A stretch of 64,000 bases of DNA. It comes from Aliiroseovarius pelagivivens. GTDB lineage: Bacteria > Pseudomonadota > Alphaproteobacteria > Rhodobacterales > Rhodobacteraceae. Numbering within the stretch: the stretch's first letter is position 1; each line of letters starts with the position of its first letter. Both the position numbers and the translations under genes were made by a program. Positions 59,269 through 64,000 of the stretch are shown here, piece by piece. The DNA is taken from NCBI RefSeq assembly GCF_900302485.1, contig NZ_OMOI01000001.1, forward strand, positions 62,001-126,000. Direction: 5' to 3'. The notes under the pieces were generated by a model. The model saw nothing but the letters and a program-made list of their open reading frames with translations, was not told the origin of the DNA and ran no database searches.

Positions 59269-61824
59269 TCAGAACTGATCCAACAGACGTTTCAAATAAT
59301 CGCGTTCCAGCTCTGGGCGGTCAGATTCGCCCGACCGCTTGCGCAATTCCTGCATCAACTCTTCCGCTCGGCGATAGGTCTCGTCCGTGTCCCCCAAAGG
59401 ACTGTCGGTCGAGGTCGCCCCCCCGCGTCCGGACTGGCTGCGCCCCAGCGGGTCTTGATTAGAGGCCCGGTCGCTTTCGCCTGGGTTTTCACCCTGCTGA
59501 CCGTTTTCGCGTGCCTGTTGATTGGCCATCGCCTCGTCAAACTGGCGTAGACCTTCGCGCATGGCTTCCATCGCGTCGGCTTGCTGGTTCAGAGCTTCGG
59601 GAATGTCGCCTTGCTCTAGCGCTTCGGCGGCTTGTCCCATCGCGCGGCCTGCTTCGTCCAACGCGTTACGGGCGGCCTGTCCAGCTGGATCACCGGCCCC
59701 GGGCAGATTGCGTCTTTGGGCATCCAATTCGTTTTGTAAGGCGCGTTGACGATCCGCAAGGCTGGTGCCGGGATCTCCGCCACCTCCTTGTTGCTCGGTC
59801 TGCCCATCCTGTGCGCCACCTTCACCATTTTGTCCTTGCTCGCCGCCGGAGCCTTCGTGGCTTTGCCCGCGCCCCTGACCGCCGTCGCGCCCTTCGTTGT
59901 CTTGGTTCTCACCGGCCTGAGACCCTTGACCCTGTTCCTGGAGGTCGCGGAAAGCCCGGTCCGACAGGCCCTGCTGTTGGCGCATGGTCTCGCGTAATTC
60001 GTCACGCGCAGCGTCTCCGGGGCGTTGGCTTTCGCCACCCTTCGAAGCCTGCATGTTCTCCATCATCCGGCGCATCTGATCGAGCATTTCCATCGCTTCC
60101 GCTGTACGCCCTTCGCGCATCAGTTCCTCGATCTGATCCATCATCGCTTCCAGATCGGACTGGCTGAGTTCGATTAGATTGTCGGGTTGTGGCGCGTTCG
60201 GATCACCTTGCGGGTCCTGCTGCGCCAGCTGCTCAACATAATCGCGCATCGCATCACGGAATTCGTCCATCAATTCGGCCAGTTCCTCGGGCGTGGCCCC
60301 GTCGCGCATGGCTTGTTCCAACCGGCGCTGTGCTTCTTCCATGCGCGCGCGCGCGTCGTCCAGTTGGCCATCTTCCAATTCGACTGCGACATCCCACAGA
60401 ACCTTGGCGATTTCGTCCCGCAGATCCTCGGGGACACCGTTCGCAATTTCGGAGAAGGCCAGACCCGCCTCGAGCCGCCGGATCGCCCCGCGCAGTTGCA
60501 GATAGATACCTTCGGGCAGGGACAGGTCCTCGGGGTGGAATAGCGTGGCGCGCAACACTTGCGACACGCGCCGGGCATTGGCGCGGTTCCACACCAAGTC
60601 TCGCCGTTGCTCGATCAGCGCCTTGGCGATCGGGTTCAGGAAACGGCGGGCTGGCAGGATCATGGGAAAGGGGTCGCTGTCCCCTGTTTGCTTTGCGCCA
60701 TCCTGCGTCTGAAAGGTTAGGGTAACGGGCAAACCCGCATAGGGATGCTCGATCAGGTTTTCCTGCAGCACGCCTTCGATCATGGTGCGCGCGCCGCGGT
60801 AGGGCAGGGGCAGGTCCACCGTCACTTCTGAACGAGGTTCCGGGTCGATGGTTAGCCCGTGATCCCGCGTTATATCGTCAAGCGACAAGGCGATGATGAC
60901 TGCGCCGCCGGTGACGCCATAGTCATCGCTTGCGACGAAGCCGAGCGTGAAATCACCGTTGAGCTGCCGGGTCAGCGGTCCGTTCGGGCGGACTGTGGGG
61001 GGCGTGTCCTCAAGTGCCGTGATCGCCCAGCGGCGCATCTCGGGCCCTGCGATGGACAAGGTGCCGCTGCGCGTGATCCGCTGGCTCAGGCTTGGGGCCG
61101 CTCCTGCATCGGTGTCCAGAATTGAGCCTTCGAACCCCAAGGCCTGTAGATCGCCGTATCGGCGCAGGGTCAGGCGACTGCCCTTGGGGGTGGTAAGCGT
61201 CCCATCCGGCTGATCATCCAGATACAGGCTGGGTTTGCCAGTATAGGCAGGCGGTTCGATCCACCCTTCCCAACTGGCTGCAATCTGTGCCGCGGCACCG
61301 TCTGTGTCTGCTGGTGGGCCAAATTGCCATGGTCCAAATCCAATCGCCATCACAGCCCCGGTCGCAGCGATCAGCCGCAAGGCATAGGGGTCTTTCCGCG
61401 CTACCCGCAGATCGGGTGCAACCGGCCGCGCGTCGTTAAGGCGCGCAAGCATCCGGTCCTGATGGGCCTGCCACAGCTGGGCCGAGGCAACGTCGTCCAC
61501 TCCGGTGGCTTGATCATCTTGAAGCGTGGCAATGGGGTGGCCCGTCAGGCGGTCATCCAGCCGTCGAAGGGCGTGCCCCGATGTGGGCCAGATAAATCGG
61601 CGGGCAGCAAAAACAAGGCAGATCAGCGCGGCCAATCCCATAAGGGCGATCACCGGCCAGCCGCGAAACCCACCGAACCCCGCCAGCGCAATCGCCGCCA
61701 ATCCCACGGTCGCCAAGGGCCAGCCAGATTGCCAGAGCCGTTCCAAAACCATCCCGCCCCTTGTCAAAGCCAAGGGCCAACGAAGGCGCTTTTGCACCTT
61801 CTGGGGCAGGTCGGGCCGGGTCAC
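59269..61824 (-). CDS. TIGR02302-family membrane protein (DUF4175-like)
   Basis: About 851 residues from a GTG at 61824, 17 nt after the lysA stop. The ATG at 61911 would lie inside lysA. RLRWPLALTRGGMVLERLW begins the family; two or three membrane segments follow (about 35-80 and 150-170), then a large soluble part. The second half is Gln/Glu/Gly-rich, low-complexity and helical (QGQGSQAGENQDNEG, GQGRGQSHEGSGGEQG). The family occurs in alphaproteobacteria, has no known function and usually sits beside lysA or argH. Confidence 0.83.
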   Translation of the reverse strand: MTRPDLPQKVQKRLRWPLALTRGGMVLERLWQSGWPLATVGLAAIALAGFGGFRGWPVIALMGLAALICLVFAARRFIWPTSGHALRRLDDRLTGHPIATLQDDQATGVDDVASAQLWQAHQDRMLARLNDARPVAPDLRVARKDPYALRLIAATGAVMAIGFGPWQFGPPADTDGAAAQIAASWEGWIEPPAYTGKPSLYLDDQPDGTLTTPKGSRLTLRRYGDLQALGFEGSILDTDAGAAPSLSQRITRSGTLSIAGPEMRRWAITALEDTPPTVRPNGPLTRQLNGDFTLGFVASDDYGVTGGAVIIALSLDDITRDHGLTIDPEPRSEVTVDLPLPYRGARTMIEGVLQENLIEHPYAGLPVTLTFQTQDGAKQTGDSDPFPMILPARRFLNPIAKALIEQRRDLVWNRANARRVSQVLRATLFHPEDLSLPEGIYLQLRGAIRRLEAGLAFSEIANGVPEDLRDEIAKVLWDVAVELEDGQLDDARARMEEAQRRLEQAMRDGATPEELAELMDEFRDAMRDYVEQLAQQDPQGDPNAPQPDNLIELSQSDLEAMMDQIEELMREGRTAEAMEMLDQMRRMMENMQASKGGESQRPGDAARDELRETMRQQQGLSDRAFRDLQEQGQGSQAGENQDNEGRDGGQGRGQSHEGSGGEQGQNGEGGAQDGQTEQQGGGGDPGTSLADRQRALQNELDAQRRNLPGAGDPAGQAARNALDEAGRAMGQAAEALEQGDIPEALNQQADAMEAMREGLRQFDEAMANQQARENGQQGENPGESDRASNQDPLGRSQSGRGGATSTDSPLGDTDETYRRAEELMQELRKRSGESDRPELERDYLKRLLDQF

Positions 61825-61840
61825 CGGACCCGTGGAAACA

Positions 61841-63106
61841 TCACAGCCATTCTGGAATGGTATCGCGTCCCAGCATTTCTTCATAGGTGGGACGTGCGCG
61901 GATGACGGCATATTGATCGCCCATCACCAGCACTTCGGGGATCAGGGGGCGCGAGTTGTACTCGGACGCCATCACCGCGCCATAGGCTCCGGCCGAGCGG
62001 AAGGCGATCAGGTCATCGGGTTTCAGGCTGTCCAGATCGCGGCCTTTGGCGAAGGTGTCGCCGGTCTCGCAGATCGGGCCAACAATGTCATAGCGCGATT
62101 TTTCTTCACCGGGTGCGGTTTCAACCACGGGAATGATGTCGTGATGCGCCTCGTACATGGCGGGGCGCACAAGGTCGTTCATGGCGGCGTCGACGATCAG
62201 GAAGTCCTGCCCTTCGCCCTCTTTCACATAGATGACGGAGGTAACCATGATGCCGGCGTTGCCCGACACCAGACGGCCCGGCTCGATCTCGATCTCGCAG
62301 CCCAGATGGCCGACGGTTTCCTTCACCATCTGCCCGTATTCGATGGGCAAGGGCGGGGCTTCATTTGAACGCTCATAAGGAATGCCAAGCCCGCCGCCCA
62401 GATCAAGGCGCGTAATGTCGTGGCCGTCTTCGCGCAGCGCTTCTGTCAGCTCTGCCACTTTTTCATAGGCCTCACGGAAGGGCTGAAGCTCGGTCAGTTG
62501 GCTGCCGATATGCACGTCGATGCCGACGGCTTTCAGGCCGGGTAGGGATGCGATTTCGGCATAAACTTCACGCGCACGCGCAATCGGGATGCCGAACTTG
62601 TTTTCAGATTTCCCGGTCGAGATTTTGGCGTGGGTTTTCGCGTCCACATCCGGGTTCACGCGCACGGTAACGGGGGCCACGACGCCCAGCTCGCCGGCGA
62701 CCTCGGACAGGACGCGCATCTCGGGCTCGCTTTCCAGATTGAACTGGCGGATGCCGTTCGTCAGCGCCAGACGCATTTCATCACGGGTTTTGCCAACGCC
62801 CGAAAAGACGATCCGCTCGCCGGGGACACCTGCAGCAATCGCGCGGCGGTATTCGCCCCCCGAGACCACGTCCATGCCCGCACCCATTTCTCCCAGCAGT
62901 TTCAGCACAGCGAGGTTCGAGTTGGATTTCACTGCGAAACAGACCAGATGATCCGCCCAATCCAGCGCTTCGTTGAACAGCCCGATATGGCGTTTCAGCG
63001 TTGCAGAAGAATAGACATAGAAGGGCGTGCCAACTTCGGCAGCGATCTCTTCAATTGATACGTCTTCCGCGTGCAATACGCCATCGCGGTAAAGGAAATG
63101 GTCCAT
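61841..63106 (-). CDS. lysA: Diaminopimelate decarboxylase
   Basis: 421 residues. PLP-binding Lys60 is in CFAVKSNSN; VVSGGEYRRA, LDLGGGLGIPY and the CETGD motif from the partner subunit complete the active site. It makes lysine from meso-diaminopimelate. It lies after argH and the small lipoprotein gene, separated from them by a terminator, so it probably has its own promoter in the 63107-63186 stretch. Confidence 0.97.
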   Translation of the reverse strand: MDHFLYRDGVLHAEDVSIEEIAAEVGTPFYVYSSATLKRHIGLFNEALDWADHLVCFAVKSNSNLAVLKLLGEMGAGMDVVSGGEYRRAIAAGVPGERIVFSGVGKTRDEMRLALTNGIRQFNLESEPEMRVLSEVAGELGVVAPVTVRVNPDVDAKTHAKISTGKSENKFGIPIARAREVYAEIASLPGLKAVGIDVHIGSQLTELQPFREAYEKVAELTEALREDGHDITRLDLGGGLGIPYERSNEAPPLPIEYGQMVKETVGHLGCEIEIEPGRLVSGNAGIMVTSVIYVKEGEGQDFLIVDAAMNDLVRPAMYEAHHDIIPVVETAPGEEKSRYDIVGPICETGDTFAKGRDLDSLKPDDLIAFRSAGAYGAVMASEYNSRPLIPEVLVMGDQYAVIRARPTYEEMLGRDTIPEWL

Positions 63107-63187
63107 CTTGGGCCTCGTCTGTCTGCGCTTTCACGATGCCCTAGCGGAACTGGGCGTCTCGCTCAACCCTCGGCCTTGATCGCAATG

Positions 63188-63220
63188 AAAAAACGCCGGT
63201 CGTGGTGACCGGCGTTTTCT
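63188..63220 (-). terminator. Intrinsic terminator after argH-lptM
   Basis: ACGCCGGTC (63193-63201) and GACCGGCGT (63207-63215) form a perfect stem extended by A-T pairs. The minus strand runs into TTTTTT, 19 nt past the lipoprotein stop. Confidence 0.9.
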
Positions 63221-63238
63221 AGGTAGATGCGGTGCGAT

Positions 63239-63343
63239 TTACTGGGCCGCGACATCCTCGGCGGATCCGGGGCGGATGGGCTCGCCATCGGCGCCGCAAG
63301 CTGCCAGCCCCAGAAGGGCGGTGATCAGAAGCGCGCGGATCAT
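63239..63343 (-). CDS. lptM: LptM-like small lipoprotein
   Basis: 34 residues: a signal [16 protein letters not shown] with lipobox LAAC (Cys16) and only eighteen mature residues, [18 protein letters not shown]. Its ATG overlaps the argH stop by 4 nt. In enterics LptM (YifL) is a small lipoprotein starting CGLKGPLYFP that helps LptD-LptE mature. Many alphaproteobacteria encode a short lipoprotein between argH and lysA with the same Cys-Gly-x-x-Gly-x-Pro start. The assignment rests on position and this motif, so function is inferred. Confidence 0.72.
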   Translation of the reverse strand: MIRALLITALLGLAACGADGEPIRPGSAEDVAAQ

Positions 63344-64000
63344 GCCAGCGCCTCGGTCCAGCGCGCGATCTGTTTGCGTACTTCGCTGGGCGCGGTGCCG
63401 CCATAGCTGGTGCGCGAGGCGACCGAGTTATGGACGCCCAGCACGCCGAACACCTCGTCGGTGATCTGCGCGTTGACCGACTGCATGTCTTCCAAAGACA
63501 GGTCGGGCAGATCGCAGCCACGTTCTTCGGCCATTGCCACCAATGATCCGGTGACGTGGTGGGCGTCGCGGAACGGCATGTTCAGCGCGCGTACGCACCA
63601 GTCGGCCAGATCGGTCGCGGTCGAGAACCCGGAGGAGGCCGCGGCCTCAAGGCTTTCGGTGTTGGCGGTCATGTCCGAAACCATCCCGGTCATCGCAGCC
63701 AGCGCCAGCATCAGGTTGTCGGCGGCGTCAAAGACTTGCTCTTTGTCTTCCTGCATGTCCTTGGAATAGGCCAGCGGCAGGCCCTTCATCACAGTCATCA
63801 GACCGATATTGGCGCCCATGATCCGACCGATTTTGGCGCGGATCAGCTCGGCGGCATCCGGGTTGCGTTTCTGCGGCATGATCGACGAGCCGGTCGACCA
63901 TTTGTCCGACATGCGCACAAAACGGAACTGAGCAGATGACCAGATCACCAGCTCTTCCGCGAAGCGCGACAGGTGCATGGCGCAGAGGGTGGCGGACGAC
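63340..64000 (-). CDS. argH: Argininosuccinate lyase (N-terminus beyond window)
   Basis: The C-terminal 219 residues or so are visible; the frame stays open to the window edge. [12 protein letters not shown] is the fumarase/lyase superfamily signature with the catalytic serine loop, preceded by [13 protein letters not shown] and followed by [15 protein letters not shown]. It splits argininosuccinate into arginine and fumarate in the last step of arginine synthesis. Its stop overlaps the small lipoprotein gene by 4 nt, so the two are translated in series. Confidence 0.96.
   Translation of the reverse strand, partial: SSATLCAMHLSRFAEELVIWSSAQFRFVRMSDKWSTGSSIMPQKRNPDAAELIRAKIGRIMGANIGLMTVMKGLPLAYSKDMQEDKEQVFDAADNLMLALAAMTGMVSDMTANTESLEAAASSGFSTATDLADWCVRALNMPFRDAHHVTGSLVAMAEERGCDLPDLSLEDMQSVNAQITDEVFGVLGVHNSVASRTSYGGTAPSEVRKQIARWTEALA

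Noticed and set aside
59800..60000. Low-complexity region resembling a frameshifted repeat
   Set aside because: Gln/Gly/Glu-rich stretches are normal for TIGR02302 proteins and the frame is continuous.
1..64000. Prophage, IS element, CRISPR array, toxin-antitoxin or defence island
   Set aside because: No transposase, integrase, direct-repeat array or defence-family protein was recognised; gene content is housekeeping throughout.

Overview
The window looks like ordinary chromosome from a Rhodobacterales alphaproteobacterium of the Roseobacter group. Reasons: GC-rich coding throughout; the order SRP RNA - dnaX - ybaB - recR; a membrane-anchored CycM-type cytochrome c next to prephenate dehydratase; argH - small lipoprotein - lysA - a TIGR02302-type membrane protein; a DUF2794 protein; an MbfA iron exporter behind an Irr-type box; and an FNR/FixK-type box. 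The genus cannot be fixed from the sequence. No tRNA, rRNA, insertion sequence, phage gene or CRISPR array was seen. Nearly all of the window is tightly packed housekeeping, stress and transport genes.

Layout. 0-8 kb: end of a glycerophosphodiesterase and a RidA protein, a type I secretion ABC/HlyD pair without visible substrate or TolC, mlaA-mlaC (outer-membrane lipid asymmetry), and a class A penicillin-binding protein. 8-11 kb: glnK-amtB (ammonium) and two small envelope proteins. 11-20 kb: a transaminase/mercaptopyruvate sulfurtransferase pair, S-formylglutathione hydrolase, NnrS and AEC membrane proteins, a cupin, MbfA, glutathione-dependent formaldehyde dehydrogenase and an I78-type lipoprotein. 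20-26 kb: cytochrome c', a paaI-paaK-tetR operon with a PaaR-like operator, DUF2794, and an NlpC/P60 plus leucyl aminopeptidase pair. 26-31 kb: a degenerate Hpt-like protein, carbonic anhydrase, a HemG-like flavodoxin, a DUF4139 protein and asd. 31-43 kb: DEAD-box helicase, MFS transporter, the heme genes hemE, hemC and hemF with an uncharacterised partner, thiolase and MarR, a short-chain dehydrogenase, an RsmC-like methyltransferase, clpS and a D,D-carboxypeptidase with SPOR domain. 43-49 kb: a yejABEF-type peptide ABC transporter. 49-64 kb: cycM, pheA, nudC, a CpdB/UshA-like nucleotidase, SRP RNA, rsgA, a dual-specificity phosphatase, dnaX-ybaB-recR, the TIGR02302 protein, lysA, a 34-residue LptM-like lipoprotein and argH (cut by the window end).

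The genes form small translationally coupled operons, often with ATGA overlaps. Heme supply (hemC, hemE, hemF, HemG-like), heme proteins (CycM, cytochrome c'), iron export (MbfA) and gas/redox-responsive genes (NnrS, FNR box) are spread across the window. No large new gene system is apparent. The best candidates for new biology are small and cis-acting: a short upstream ORF with mutually exclusive hairpins before rsgA, a tiny LptM-like lipoprotein between argH and lysA, a two-copy palindromic repeat, and an orphan terminator that may mark a small RNA.
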